In this document: positions 44,101 to 56,294 of the stretch, piece by piece
How the letters are laid out: every line of letters begins with the position of its first letter
Position numbering within the stretch: the stretch's first letter is position 1
Assembly: GCA_032158295.1 (NCBI GenBank)
Contig: CM063261.1
Span: 1,550,001 to 1,614,000 of the forward strand
Length of the DNA stretch: 64,000 bases
Direction: 5' to 3'
Source of the DNA: Pycnopodia helianthoides
Lineage: Eukaryota > Echinodermata > Asteroidea > Forcipulatida > Asteriidae
Position numbers and translations under genes: made by a program
The notes under the pieces: model-generated
The model's input: only the letters and a program-made list of their open reading frames with translations
Database searches by the model: none
Told to the model about the DNA's origin: nothing

Positions 44101-47100
44101 CACGTGAGTTCCTTCACTTGTAACTTTTTTTCTTGCACCTTCTAAAAGTAGGGTCATGGATTGGTAAGCACTCCAAAAATTATTGACCATGAAAACTTAC
44201 ATGATGAGAAGCAGAGATACTGGTGTTACCCGCTGTCGCCTTGCTAACCGTAGATGGATTTTATGTTTGTGAGAAAATACAGTGACAGTTTTTTGCTGTT
44301 TTCTCAGCAAGTAGACACTGTATTCAGCTGAAACTTTCACAAGTGACTTTTATTGTATCTTTTTTTATTAGCCTTAAATCAGCATTATGTTGACCACTTT
44401 CAATTAATGCCCCTGCCGTTAAAGGCAGAACTTTTTAACCCTCACTAAACCTTAGTCTTCTGAAGTTCTTCGCCTAGTTTTGCCAGAAATTCACATCCTC
44501 ACAACCAAACTGTGCTTGAGCTCTAACGATCTTCAATCTTCTGAAGTCCTTCCCTCTGGTAGAGCCAGAAATTCAGATCAGCACAGCCAAACAGACTAGG
44601 CTCAGCCTGAGGTCAGACACACGTGTGCCAGTCTTGGAAGTGTCCAAGGGTTCCAGCTTTGAATTATCAAATAGTGATATATTCTGTCTGATTTGGGAAG
44701 GCTTGTTGCAAAAATTTGTACAGTTGATGAGAAATCGCAGATAGTTGCCAATGAGTTATTTTTTTAAGGTTTCTTTTTATTCAACTCCAAAATATTCAAT
44801 CTTGGTTTGATGTGATTTTACAGATTGTTGAAGGAAGGAGAACAGGCAGAGGTCACCATCAAGGTCATTGAACCCCAAGAGGAAGTGGACTCCTTACCAG
44901 AAGATATATTTACAAAGCCAGTCATTCTGGAGAAAGGTGGGTCTTTAATGGACAGTAATGACTGGGCAATTTTGACCAGGCGGTGTTGACCTTGCGACAT
45001 TAATCTTGACCAGGCAGTATTCAACTCGCTACAGTGACCTGGCAATAATGACCAGGCAATAAAGACTCGGCATTAATGACCAGGCAGTGTTGACCCTGCT
45101 ACATAACCAGGCAAAATGATTTGATAATGACCTGGCAACACAGCTGTAAAACAAAATGTGTTTGGCATTAATGATTGGTCAAAAATAAATGGAGGTTAAT
45201 GGCCCAACATTTGTGCAAAATTGTATAGACAATATTACTTGGCAATAATGACTGGGGTAAAACAAGCAAAGCAGGCAATATTTAAAGGCAATACCTATCC
45301 GGTAACAAAATGTGTCCATTTTTGGTGAAAGAGAATTAAACAAAACAAAATTCTACAACATCTTATCAATGGTAAACAGAAACAAAGTAGTTGACAGATA
45401 TTAAGAAAGTCAGCACAAGTCTAACTTCTTGATTAATAATTGGGTTTTTCTTCTGTAGTTCCAAGTATCCGTCAGCGTTTCTTGCAGCCAGAGATGTCTT
45501 CATCTACAGTGGATGATCTCAACCCTAGGCATAAGCATCTACTCATCAAACGCTCTCAGAGATGCAGGGTGAGCTACCTACATTCAGTGTCCATCATGAG
45601 TCGTTGCCTAAGTTTTTAACAACTTCACGTCATTCGTTCAATCAACATTTACTTCCATACAATAAATTAAAATAAACAACATGATTAGTTAGCAGAGACT
45701 GAGACTGTATGGATGCTCGACCCATAAAAGCAAAAGCTTGTAGGCTGGGATGCCTTGTTGAAAAACAAAACCAAGATGGAAAGTAATTCCGGAAAGTAAC
45801 GCGTCGGTATTTTTATTAAAACAAATTTCGTGCCCATCCGCAGTATGATTTTTCAGAACTTTTGGGGGCATCTTGAGTAATCGTTTTCCTTTGAAAATAT
45901 CATTGCCACAATGAAACCCTGACTTAACAAAAGAAACTTAACTTAAGAAAAGGCTCTCATAATTAGCACTGGGATTTGTCATTGATGTGTGAGGGAAGTG
46001 AGTAGGCACTCACCGTGATTCACAGAATCTCGGCCGTGAGCACTCTGCACTGTGATTAAGTTCACCTTTGTGGCATTCTTGGCTTCAATACCAGTAAACA
46101 ACAACAATAATAATAATAGAAAGTTGTTACTGGTTCTGTTTTGGGTTCTGTTTTGAACCAACACAACTCGTAGAGATTTTTTCATGTACATGGTGTTACC
46201 GCAAACCTTACTTGATCATTATAGTGTACGATTCCTGTTGAAATTTACGTTTTTATTTTGAAATATTTTCAGGATTGTGAGCACAACTTGAGCAAGCCAG
46301 AGTTCAATCCGTCCTCAATCAAGTTCAAGATTCAACTGATTGCTTTGTAAGCATTTGAACCCTTAAACAAAATTATGCTTAAAAAATTCAACTTTATAAC
46401 AAATGTCGGTACAAGAGATTGACAAACTCTTGAGAGTCACAGTGATTAAGTTCACTTATGAGGCATCCTTGGTTTCATTACCAGAAATATATAGTAGTAA
46501 TGATAATAATAACAAGAGCTGTGCCAATAAACTTGTGTATACCCTGCATTTGAATGGTTTTAAATGGTTGGTAAAGTTTCTGGAAAATGTTATTAACCCT
46601 GTTACTCTTGGTAACATCTTCCAGTGAGTTGACCAACCGCAGCTGTTATTAATATTGCTATTATATATTTCGGTGATGAATATTGCTATAATATGTTTCT
46701 GGTAAAGAAACCAAGGATGCCTCATAAGTGAACTTAATCTCTGTGACTCGCAAGAGTTTGTCAATCTCTTGTGCCGACATTTAATCACTGAAGCTTGCAA
46801 GCCTGAGAAGACAAATAGTGGGAGGGATGAGAGGAAGAATTCAGGAGCAGGTAGAGGAAGGAAGACCATGCAAAATTAAGAAATTGGAATCCGTTTATGA
46901 TGGGAGGCTCAAGTCCGCTCTGGTCAATTTTTCTGTTCAACCAAAATTATTTTAAAAACTTTTACCCAGTAAGTTTCCCGTGTGGTTTATTACTCGAAAA
47001 ATAAAATAGAAACGTTACAGGGTGTAATTTTGTCATTTCAGGCACCACATTCCAGACGTCCGTATCTTCCTGGTACCCAAGCTCAACTTCCAACGGGAGA

Positions 47101-49264
47101 GTGTTGTCACCCTGATGATTACCAACCCGGTCCAGAATGTCACCAAAATCAAGATGGAAGCACCGGAGAAGACGGACGAGGAAAATGACATCACCACGGC
47201 CAAGGTAAGAATTGGAGAGGGTGTTTGCCGAAAGTAACTCAAATCAAAAATAGCTATCGTTATTTTTCTCATTTTTTATTGAAAGATGGAGTTTTACTAT
47301 TTTGGTTTGGTTGAGGTATCATTCGTTTAAACCTAGGTAATATGTGCCCTTGAGCAAGGCACTTAACCATAATTGCTTCGTTAAAAGTTGGGAGGTAGTG
47401 CATTCTGCTCTACCAGCCAGGCTCCTAGTGGATGAAACCCATGCCTACATCACGGACTGTGAAGGGGGTAACCCCATTTCAGCCCCAGGAGTAGGTGGCA
47501 ACGTGCCCCTGGTGACAGTTGATTTGGGTTGACAGCCCAAATCAGTTAAGTGTAGCCCTCACCTTGAAGTGGCCGTCTGGCCTTGTGAGTTGGGCGATGT
47601 GTGAGATACAACATTTTTGCAGAATCAAGAAACGACGTCTTGGAGACACAACAATATTGTTGTTATTTTGATCTTGTATTTTTGCCTTCAGGTGGTTGTC
47701 CCAGATGAGGAGTTAATTCTTGCAGCCAAGGATGACACCACGGAGTTTGATGATTCTTCGACAGACACCAAAGACTATAACGATAAACCAGAGTAAGAAC
47801 TTATCCTACAAAACTAATCTTAACTTAAACTTAAAATTCCCAAAGTACATGGAGAGGAGAATAGGTATAAAAGTCTTCACAGAGATGCTTGGTTTTTGTT
47901 TTAAAAACATATAAGAATTCCCAACAATTCACAACAAATCGAACATACCAGGTAATATTCCATTGTTTACGTAGTTCTAAGCATTCGCACTTTGCCGATT
48001 TATCTGGTAAGTCTGCTGCCACCTAGTGTCCCGGAAGTCCCCCATTCACCACCCTCAAATGGTACAATAGCAGTCGGTCAGTAACGTAAACTGCACAGGG
48101 CCCGTATGTGTACTTGTCTTTGCATTTAAATTCCATTTTTCTCTGTCTTATGTTTGGTAGCAAATCAATTCTGAATCTGTCTTGCTCTTTCTTAGGTTTG
48201 TTCAGTTCCGACAGGCTCATAAACTTGGAGTACTCGTTAGGATAACTCCATTGAAGGCTGTTGGAGATGTCATTGTAAGTTGAAGGATCGACAATCTAAG
48301 ATGATTATGTGATTCATTTATTGTAATTTTTTTTTTTTTCCTACGAGTACTTTAGCTGCGGAAAAAATATATGCTAGCTTTCATGCTGATCTTTATCCAA
48401 GGTGTAGCAGTTGTGTTATATTGCTTGGCCAAGGCTCGAAGTTTACACAGGACCACAGGTCTGAGGCCAGTGATTTTAGTGTTGGGCCAGTAAACTTACA
48501 ACCGGACAAGGCCAGCGGTCTTGTGTTTTTTAATTGAATAATGACAACCCACAGTGTCATATCTATGATTAAAACAGTAAACATGTTAAACTGGGTTTAA
48601 CAGATTTTTCTTATTTAGATTCTGGCCTTGTAAAAAAAATTAATAAGCCCTGCAGTCCTGTGAATTTTTTCCCAAAATTGGAGCCCAACATTGACCCGGA
48701 GATGTGCGGAATGTGCTTGTGGTGTGCAAACAGACATGACGGCATTGTGTGGTGCATTAATCACAATGTAGTCGTTGCGTTTCTCAGCATGTTTTTTCTG
48801 AATTGTTATATTGATCATACTCAATTTGGCTACCAAAATGAAGAATGGAAAAGGTGTGGATTTGGGGGGAAAAACACACTGCCAGTGTGAAAAACAGGTG
48901 TGTAGACTAAATTGGAGTAATGCATTGTAACTGTAACACTGGATTTGGCGTGAAAGTTGTACATGTAATGTATGTGTTTATCAGCGTACGCTTATGCTCT
49001 GTGCTAAATATTTTCCAGTTCTGGAGCAAACAGCTACTGGCATTCCTATTATTTGATTCTAATTCAAAATTTAAAAAAACCTTCCTCACTATCAAACGTC
49101 CTTCTACCTTTCTCACTTGACAGGTGTCCTTCAATCTGAAGTATGACTACAAGAATGCCACGCCCTCCCTGCGTAGCACCCCGGAGTCTCAGGGTGATGC
49201 AGACATGGTGTGGTTGGAGCACCAGGTCACAATCAACCTCGGACCCCTGGCACAGAACCAGTAA
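41104..49264 (+). CDS. DCTN4: Dynactin subunit 4 (p62)
   Basis: Twelve exons: 41104-41232, 42128-42198, 42798-42976, 43472-43515, 43928-44103, 44824-44936, 45459-45568, 46273-46346, 47042-47204, 47692-47792, 48196-48274, 49124-49264. They total 1380 bases, 459 residues plus stop (human DCTN4: 460), with all phases consistent and stop TAA at 49262. DCTN4 sits at the pointed end of the dynactin complex, which serves dynein motor transport. Diagnostic blocks are the zinc-binding cysteines at the N-terminus (C28-C31, C49-C52, C68-C77 with [20 protein letters not shown]), [59 protein letters not shown] and the C-terminal beta-rich part ending [10 protein letters not shown]. The start MATLLQSNR matches the human N-terminus. 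A basic stretch ([11 protein letters not shown]) follows residue 157. No defects were seen. Confidence 0.97.
42452..42536 (+). other. Candidate cassette (poison) exon in DCTN4 intron 2
   Basis: Preceded by TGTGTATTCTCAG and followed by GTGTGG, this 85-base segment has exon-like borders and an open frame, [20 protein letters not shown] then ANKEILKQ. Its length is not a multiple of three. If spliced between exons 2 and 3 it would keep frame on entry but push exon 3 into a frame ending at a stop near 42945. It is absent from the human protein. It may be a regulatory exon, a relic, or chance. Confidence 0.35.
44140..44385 (+). repeat. Dispersed repeat family 1 in DCTN4 intron 5
   Basis: AAAATTATTGACCATGAAAA, CCGCTGTCGCCTTGCTAA, GTGACAGTTTTTTGCTG and CTTTTATTGTATCTTTTTTT match the copies at 26408 and 57650. 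A middle section (GGATTCCCT...) is deleted. Confidence 0.8.
44955..45265 (+). repeat. Imperfect minisatellite, AATGACCAGGCA-type units
   Basis: Variants of TGACCAGGCAGT, TGACCTGGCAAT and TTAATGACCAGGCAGTGTTG recur at irregular 15-50 base steps. Located in DCTN4 intron 6, directly after exon 6. Confidence 0.75.
46401..46783. mobile_element. Foldback element with about 88 bp inverted arms in DCTN4 intron 8
   Basis: The left arm AAATGTCGGTACAAGAGATT...GTTTCATTACCAGAAA is matched by the inverted right arm ending GTGCCGACATTT at 46783, with only a few mismatches. A single arm of the same kind (CACTGTGATTAAGTTCACCT...) lies at 46045-46105 in intron 7. No coding capacity. Confidence 0.9.
47343..47590 (+). 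repeat. SINE-like dispersed repeat in DCTN4 intron 9
   Basis: CCCTTGAGCAAGGCACTTAACC is a motif common in marine-animal SINE bodies. It is followed by a GC-richer stretch with CAGCCCAAATCAGTTAAG and GGCCGTCTGGCC. No second copy in the window, so assignment is weak. Confidence 0.4.
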
Positions 49265-49342
49265 CTTCCTCCTTCCCGGGGGTAAGGAAGTGTGGGTCTC
49301 TTTTTCTGCGAGGAGAACTTAAATTATTTATGTTTCGGGAGA

Positions 49343-49348
49343 AATAAA
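49343..49348 (+). promoter_or_regulatory. Candidate poly(A) signal of DCTN4
   Basis: AATAAA lies 79 bases after the DCTN4 stop, the first such hexamer downstream. A longer 3' UTR using later signals cannot be excluded. Confidence 0.5.
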
Positions 49349-50287
49349 GCATGGCACAGTAGGTGTATGCCTGTGCATGCTATAAATTGGAATGTCCGGT
49401 TGGATATTCACGTCAGCCGTCCAACTGACAGCAAAATAGTGAGGGCGCTACAAAGTTGTTCCGCCCGTTAAAAACCATCTGCGTAGGCCAGTGGAAAAAA
49501 AATTGGCCTGTTAACATGTCATCGACGTGAAGTGGTAACACAAAAACTTGAATTATTTTGAATTCTTTGATATTATGGCAACTTATGCTTTACATCTTCA
49601 AAGGTATTGCTTTGGGATTTTATTTTTATTTGTTTGCATGCATACAGTCAATTTGTTCAACAGTTTTCCTTTTTTGTTGTTTTGTTAAACACAATGGACA
49701 GATTAGAGATAAGTTTTTTTGCAGCAGTACCATCATTTTCGCATTCAGTTTGCTCGGGCAGTAAATATAAAATTGTGAAAGGGGGAATGGAAAAGTTTGG
49801 TTTCAATATTTTATTTTTGTGTTGCTCGGTAATTTTTACCAAACAAATGTTCAAGGAAGAGAGTTGTTTTGGTTTAGCATCAACAAGTTTTAGTTTTGTC
49901 TGACTTGTATCTTGCTCATTATAAATTTTGGAAAGGGACAGACAAGGGTTTGTTGCATTGATACATTTTTTTCTTCTTTTTCTCTGCTTGCATTTGATTT
50001 TTCAAAATGTTAAAACCGAAAAGTTGAGAAAGGGGAAACGAAAAGTTGTTTTCCAAATTTAAATTGGGTTTACAGGTCAATTTTTTGGATGAATTTCATG
50101 GGCTTATTGGTTAAGGGAAGAGTCATGGATGGACATAAGGAAAAAATATACTAAGTGTATGTGTAAAATGTAATTTTTTTGTTTCAAATGAAAAAGTTCA
50201 AATATTGGACTGAATTGCAAAATTGCAGCGTGGTCTTGCACATTAAATGGACTTTGTTAAGCTTCTGTAGTTTATAGAATCAAAGAT

Positions 50288-50512
50288 TATAGAGCGCCGA
50301 AGGCTCGATATGGGGAACTGGAGCTCAGTTGGAACTTAAATATGCTTGGGCGCCATTTCAGTAAGCAAATATTTTTGTTATATCATTGATAGCAATGGTC
50401 ATTGTCTGCAATGATCTATTGTTGCATCAACAGAGTTGCTTGCTGAAATGGCGTCCAGTGAACATTTCAATTTCAGCCGGAGTTCCCCATCTTGTGCCTT
50501 TGGCGCTCTATA
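50288..50512. mobile_element. Foldback element with about 80 bp diverged inverted arms
   Basis: ATAGAGCGCCGAAGGCTCGA ... GGGGAACTGGAGCT ... GGCGCCATTTCAGTAAGC is mirrored by GCTTGCTGAAATGGCG ... CCGGAGTTCCCC ... CCTTTGGCGCTCTAT. The arms differ at roughly a quarter of positions, so the element is old. Confidence 0.8.
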
Positions 50513-50640
50513 TCCTTTGGTTAGAATATTAACACCTGATACATCGTTGGTTTTTGGAGGAGTAAGTTTTTCAGTCGCTCCAAACTCTACTTTCAACATC
50601 ATGGGTCTTAAACTAAGCCAGTAGCCAACAAATTTGACCA

Positions 50641-50833
50641 GGGCCCAATTTCATAGAGCTGCTTAAGCAGAAAATACTGCTTAAACAATTTCTACTTAGC
50701 AAAAATAAGCATGATACCAGCCACATATAGTACATGAGAGATGGTATTTTGGCTGGTAACCTTATATTGTCAAGCATAATTTTGGTGTGCTTAGCTACTT
50801 TTTGTGCTTAAGCAGCTCTATGAATTTGGGCCC
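50641..50833. mobile_element. MITE, GGGCCCAATTTCATAGAGC family
   Basis: Full-length copy: starts GGGCCCAATTTCATAGAGCT and ends GCAGCTCTATGAATTTGGGCCC, with AAGCATGATACCAGCCACAT inside. Confidence 0.9.
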
Positions 50834-51620
50834 TGCTACTACTGTCTTCTGTGCCGGCCACCTTATTGTAGCCATAAAACAGTTAAGCAGGAAATGCTTA
50901 GATTGAACCTTAGAGTATATATTGTACAGTGGCTCTTGAAACTTCTGGTGATCTAGAGGGCTTTGGACCCTACACCACTGCTGGACTGGAATTACGTGGA
51001 GGGACCTCTGTTGCCCTTGGTCTTGGCCTTGGTGCCTTCAAGTTCCAATAACCTATAGATTGTCCAATGAAAGTGGCCTTTGAAAAATGAAATTGGCCTT
51101 GCCCTCTGAAAGATGAAACTCTAAGCCTGCCATTATGACTTCTTGTTTACATTACACAAAAAGTGCCACCAACATCTGGTCATCTGCCTCCATAACAAGA
51201 GTTTCTTGGGTTGGAATGACTGTATATTACTCTTTCAGAAACTAATGGTGTATCGTCCTTGTAAACATATTGTAAATACAAATATGTACTGTGTATATAC
51301 ATGTACTTATTTATGGGATGTGATGGTGTTTTGTTGGGGAAACATATTATTTCAGGTATTGTTTGGGAATAAGACAATATTCTGATTTACAATGCAAGCA
51401 GGTACACAAACGTTTTTAAAACAGTTAAAGTTTATGTACTGAATTGGTCGTGAATTTCAAAACCACAGGTCTTTTAGTCTAGAAAAATGTATTTGACCAT
51501 CTTATGAGACCGATTAATTTGTTCTCTTTTAGTATTTGCTAAAGTTTCAGGTGGAGGGTTGGACTTGAAATGCTGGACATCAGTGAATCTTCAAATAGTG
51601 TGTTTGGGAAAAACACAAGA

Positions 51621-51854
51621 CTTCATAGAGCCGCTAAGCACAACAATTCGCTTAGCATGAAATTTCTTCCTTGATAAGAACAGGGTTACCAACCAAATTT
51701 CCATGTGTTGCATATTGCTTGTTACTGGTATTCAGCTGTTGTTTGCTTATCCTGAGAATCATGTGGAAATTTGGTTGGTGATCCTGTTTTTATCAATGAA
51801 GAAATTTCATGCTAAGCAAATTGTTGTGCTTAGCAGCTCTATGAAATTGGGCCC
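51621..51854. mobile_element. Larger MITE of the same family
   Basis: CTTCATAGAGCCGCTAAGCA at the left faces GCTTAGCAGCTCTATGAAAT at the right. Second inverted blocks (AAGAACAGGGTTACCAACCA and its diverged inverse GGTTGGTGATCCTGTTTTTA) extend the fold to roughly 90 bp per arm. Confidence 0.82.
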
Positions 51855-52784
51855 AGGACTTGTGATGTTACTGACCCATAGCTGGAGTGTAAATAAATTT
51901 GTGCAATCAAAACTTGCCATTAAAGTATCATTATCAATATCAAAATATGTAATTGATGATTAATAATTAGAAATGATTGGACTAATAATAGCGATTATTT
52001 TTGGCTGGGTGTAAGATTTCTTGGGCTTTAAATATGATTAACCTAAGCTTTGCAAAATCCGTAATTAATGTAAAACTTTTATTAACAGCTTCAAAAGGTT
52101 TTAAATTTGGCACATTCTTGAAATTGAGATTTTACAGTTTTATTTTCAAAACCATCAAAGGGTAAGGCCTTAATCATACCATAAATTCATTCACTTAAAA
52201 TTGCAACTGTAGCCATAATTTAGGAAATAGGAATAAGTACTCTTCTGTTAGCCATCTATACTATGTCAGTAGACTATTATAACAAGAAAACAATTAAGGA
52301 AAGCACAATGATGAAGAAGATTTGCGCTTATAAAAGTGCTGAGCGACCATTATGGAGGGAGAAAGACTGTGAAATTGTCTGCCCAAGCTCATTTTGCTTA
52401 TTTAAAACTAGTCTTGGTTCAAGCCTAGTTTTTGTTGTTCATACAATATGAACAACCAAAACTAGGAATCATATTACACACTCATGTCTTTTATGGGGGT
52501 ATAATAAGGGGTCATAATTAATAAACAGTGTCTTGAACCTAGGCTAGTTCGAAAATGGATTTGTATTGAGGATGAGGAGTAGAACTATCCGCAATGTCGC
52601 ATTTGTCATGATAATGTTAAACTTGAATCTATTGGCTCCTTTTGATCATTGTGTATGTAATGAATGAAAAACGCTTGGTAAATTAAACTATTCAGTACAC
52701 GGATTGCAGCCCGTAAAAAAATAGTCTGTTTCTCTTGTTTTTTAATTGTCATCTTGTCATGCATTAAAGATAGCATTGTTTACT

Positions 52785-52880
52785 TTTAGTGCGTAGCAGC
52801 CCAACGGACGATTGCATTGGACTGAAGTTATAATTGGTGAGACATCGAAGTGTAGGGTTCGAATCCTGGTCAGGATACTC
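52785..52880 (+). repeat. Degenerate tRNA-like sequence
   Basis: Has a good B box (GGGTTCGAATCCTGGTCAGG) and a weak A-box region (GCAGCCCAACGGACGATTGC). The rest does not fold as a tRNA. Probably a SINE fragment. Confidence 0.4.
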
Positions 52881-53587
52881 TTGTCATTTGGGAAACTTTC
52901 AGAGTACAGATAGTTAACGCATGAGTGGCGGAGCCCCCCCCCCCCAAAAAAAAAATAAATAAATAAATAAATTGAGATTAAAAACATGCACAAATTAATG
53001 GTTTGATCCATTTGCCCCCACCCACCCCCTCTTATAGCGGTAAAAACAACCTTTCTTCTGGTAAAAATTACAAATAAATGAATAAATATTAGCACAATAT
53101 GTTTAAAATGTGTTCAGACAAACATAATGTCAACTCCTGAGAACCAACATATTTTAAATACATTTAATTCACATATTGGCACATAACCTTGTTAACTAAT
53201 TTTCTAACTTTTCACACCGTGCAATAAAACTTTAATTCCTTTAAAGAAAAGTCATTTGTAGAGGGCCTATAGATCATAGATGATAGAGCGCCGAGGCAAT
53301 GCGCAATTGAAGGTACCCCCACATGACCCGGATTCAACCAATCAGAAGGCGTTATTCCGTAAGAAATCTGTTAACTGAGAAAGGCGGTTTTACTTCAACG
53401 CACGTGGGAACATTCTCAAGCCTCAAATGTCAGAAAAATATCCCCAAATTGCACATTTTTTTCAACATGGACAAGTTGGCTTATTCCACAAGAGTTATGA
53501 ACATTTTGGTAAGTTTATTTTATGTTTTTCGAGATAATAATTGCTGAAATAATGTGTTTATTCTGGGATGGTTTCGGAGACAATTTC

Positions 53588-54445
53588 GAGGCCTCGCCAC
53601 CCAGGGCGTCATGTGGGGTAGTCACAATTATCTCCTTGTTGAAAAGTAAAACAATTTTTGGGTGGTTAATTTTAAGGTTTGTTGTGTACAAATTGCAAAT
53701 TTCATTCACTTTGTGCAATTTTACAACGCTTAAGACAATTTTTATGCTGAAATCAAAGGTCTTGTTATGTTTCTTGGCCAAGAAAAAGATGCTGAATAAT
53801 TTCGTGTTTTTTTTTAACTCGCTGAGGCCTCGCCACCCAGTGCGCAAGCGGTGTAGCCACATTTATCTCCTTGTTGAAAAGTCAAGCAATTTTTTGAGGT
53901 TAATTTGAAGGTTTGTTGCTACAAATTACAACTATACACTTTGTGTAATTTTACAGCGCTTTTTGACAATTTTTAAAGTTGAGGTCAAAGGTCTTGTTTT
54001 GTTTCTTGACCAAGAAAAAGATGCTAAATAACATACATGTAGGCCCCTTGTATTTTTTTAACTCCTGAGGCCTCTCCACCTAGGGGGTCATGTGGGGTAG
54101 CCACATTTATCTCCTTGTTGAAAAGTCAAGCAATTTTTTTGTGGTTAATTTTAAGGTTTGTTGTGTACATTTATACACTTTCATGACTTTGTGTAATTTT
54201 ACAACGCTTAATGAAAATTTTATGCTGAGGTTAAAGGTCTTGTTTTGTTTTCTAGGCCACGAAAAAGATGCTAAATAATATTAGGCCCCTGTTTTTTTTT
54301 TTTTTATTTTTACACTCGCTGAGGCCTAGCCACCCAGTGCTCATGTGGTATAGCCACACTTAGATCTTGTTGAAAAGTAAAGCAATTTTTGTGGTTGTAA
54401 TAATTTTAGGGGTTTGTTGTGTACAAATTACAATTATACAGGTCT
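53588..54445. repeat. Tandem repeat, about 236-254 bp unit, 3.5 copies
   Basis: GAGGCCTCGCCACCCAG-type starts occur at 53588, 53824, 54067 and 54321. Each is followed by TATCTCCTTGTTGAAAAGT, AATTTTAAGGTTTGTTG and GCCAAGAAAAAGATGCT. Units differ by 10-15% by eye. Open frames across them (to 128 codons) are not conserved in frame between copies. Confidence 0.9.
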
Positions 54446-54883
54446 TTTAATTCCGTGTCAATTCAACATGCTTTTGGACCTGACTGTCACGGATTAAAAT
54501 GAAATTTGGTGTGCTGATTGGACTCATTGACCATTGAGAAAACTTGAGAACCAAATTTTTACATCGCTCAGTTAATTATTTTTTTAGATGTGGGTTAACG
54601 AACCTTTTCTAATTTCATTTATATCTCTAAAAGTAAAGCACCTATAAAGAGAAAAATTGACATCCTCTTAAAGCTCTAGAAATGGCCCTCATTTCATAAC
54701 AAAAATAAAAATTATACCAATACCTCAAACAAAATTACGCAAAAAAATTACCTGACTTGCGAAAGCTGGTTTTCAATGCATTTTTGTTCATTTTAACTCA
54801 AGATATAAGCAACATTTTAAGAAAGTTTGGGATGTGCACTTCTACATTTTTTTGAGAAACTATGACATTCATAGTCACTTTGT

Positions 54884-55010
54884 TGTGTGTACATTGCACA
54901 TGAAATACATCGTACATTACATACGTGTGTACATACACAGACATGTCGGCACCATTCTTGTGTGTACATTGCATGTGAAATACATTGTACATTACATCTG
55001 TGTGTACACA
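54884..55010. repeat. Two direct copies of a 50 bp TGTGTGTACATTGCA...GTACA motif
   Basis: TGTGTGTACATTGCACATGA...GTACATTACATACG at 54884 repeats at 54959 with four or so changes. Each copy has internal dyads (TGTAC/GTACA). Confidence 0.75.
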
Positions 55011-55394
55011 CACGATGAAGTTTCTTACGCTAATTGCAACAACAATCCGAACGGTCATTTATATGGCTTTATTTACTTTTAAAAAAGTGTAATTTTATGT
55101 TTTACTCTGTTCTAAGCCTGGTTTTGACTGCGGTTACATTGAAACTTCCTCGTAAACTTTCAAACATATGATGTACAAATATTTTTGTCACCTGATTTGT
55201 CCAAAAATTTTAAATGGAACTGTTTAAATTAAACATCTGTCTTTCACTCAGCCTATCTGCATTTAGTATTTTCAGCAGCTAATTAATGCGATCAAATGGC
55301 CGTTGTTTTTCTAAATGTTGTGTAAACCCAATGGGGATGTTTGAGCGAAGTCGGAGCATGCATAGAGGTCCAGTTCACAAATTTCTGGTGATGG

Positions 55395-55480
55395 TGTGTT
55401 GCTAAAGATACTTTAACGTACAATGGCGCGGTGATCCAGCCGTAGCCGTAGCCGCCGATTTGGACACGCCTCACTGCAGC
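55395..55480. repeat. Fragment of the GGCTACGGCT repeat family
   Basis: TGTTGCTAAAGATACTTTAACG and CAGCCGTAGCCGTAGCCGCC are the inverse of blocks in the 18685-18815 copy. Confidence 0.55.
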
Positions 55481-56294
55481 TAAAACATTGGAAAAGATGT
55501 AGCCCCAGTGAGCCACTCTTTCACACATTATTTCAAAAAATTATAACCAGGTGGTAAACAATTAAGGTAGTATTTCGGGTCATGATCAAAATGAGTGAAA
55601 GAATGTGGACAAAATCAGCAATGTTTACAAAACATTCGTTTATGCTCTGAAATTTTTCTGTAAAAGTTTAACCTCTCTATTGATTAACAAATATCTTTAA
55701 ATATATTGGCTAAAAGGTCAGATGAAGGGAACTACGCAAAATGGCGCTTAGAACGCGACGTGCGTTATTTGAATGACTTCCGAGTGTCTGAAACGGAAAA
55801 ACTTTAACGAAAAAACAAGAGCTGTTTCACAGCGCTACGCTACGAAAAAGCTAAAAAGTTGTCAAAGTAACACTGAAAATGTCTGTATTCTCTAAGGGAG
55901 TTTTTTATTACATTTTTGGTAAGGTCTTAACTCCCTGGTTTTCTAAATAAAACAGCTGTGGATTTTTCATCAGTACACATTTTTGCCTAAGACCCATAGT
56001 GTTAGCCAGAAGGGTGTCTTTTGGACACCCTGTTTTAAGTTTGGACACCCTGATTATCTTTCATTTACAAGTAAATGTATTGTAAGTGAACAATGGACAC
56101 CCAGTTTTTAAATTTCCAGCAAATTTGGACACCCTTTTCCCCAATCCTGGACCCTTATTATGAAATATGTGTGTGTGCACTAACATTGCTTGTTGGCAAA
56201 ATGAGGGACATCACACCTTTTTGTATGGGGCTGATGGTGGAGTGACACATACGCGTTTGTGCATCTGCCTAGTGCACAACTCTATGGCGTTTGC

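Larger units (their letters stand above)
49265..53587. other. Non-coding stretch downstream of DCTN4
   Basis: Apart from the listed elements I see no gene. The first few hundred bases are probably DCTN4 3' UTR. 52424-52467 is a short hairpin (CCTAGTTTTTGTTGTTCAT and its inverse). 52937-52970 is a C-run, A-run and AAAT microsatellite. A piece of the 50288 foldback end (AGATGATAGAGCGCCGAGGC) recurs at 53278. Confidence 0.5.
54446..56294. other. Non-coding AT-rich stretch
   Basis: No gene seen. It holds the paired repeat at 54884-55010 and the repeat piece at 55395-55480. Around 56000-56150 there are several TTTGGACACCC phrases, also seen at 59155, indicating another dispersed repeat. Confidence 0.5.

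Noticed and set aside
53522..53908. 128-codon open frame
   Set aside because: It spans a boundary between tandem repeat units and is not kept in the other units.
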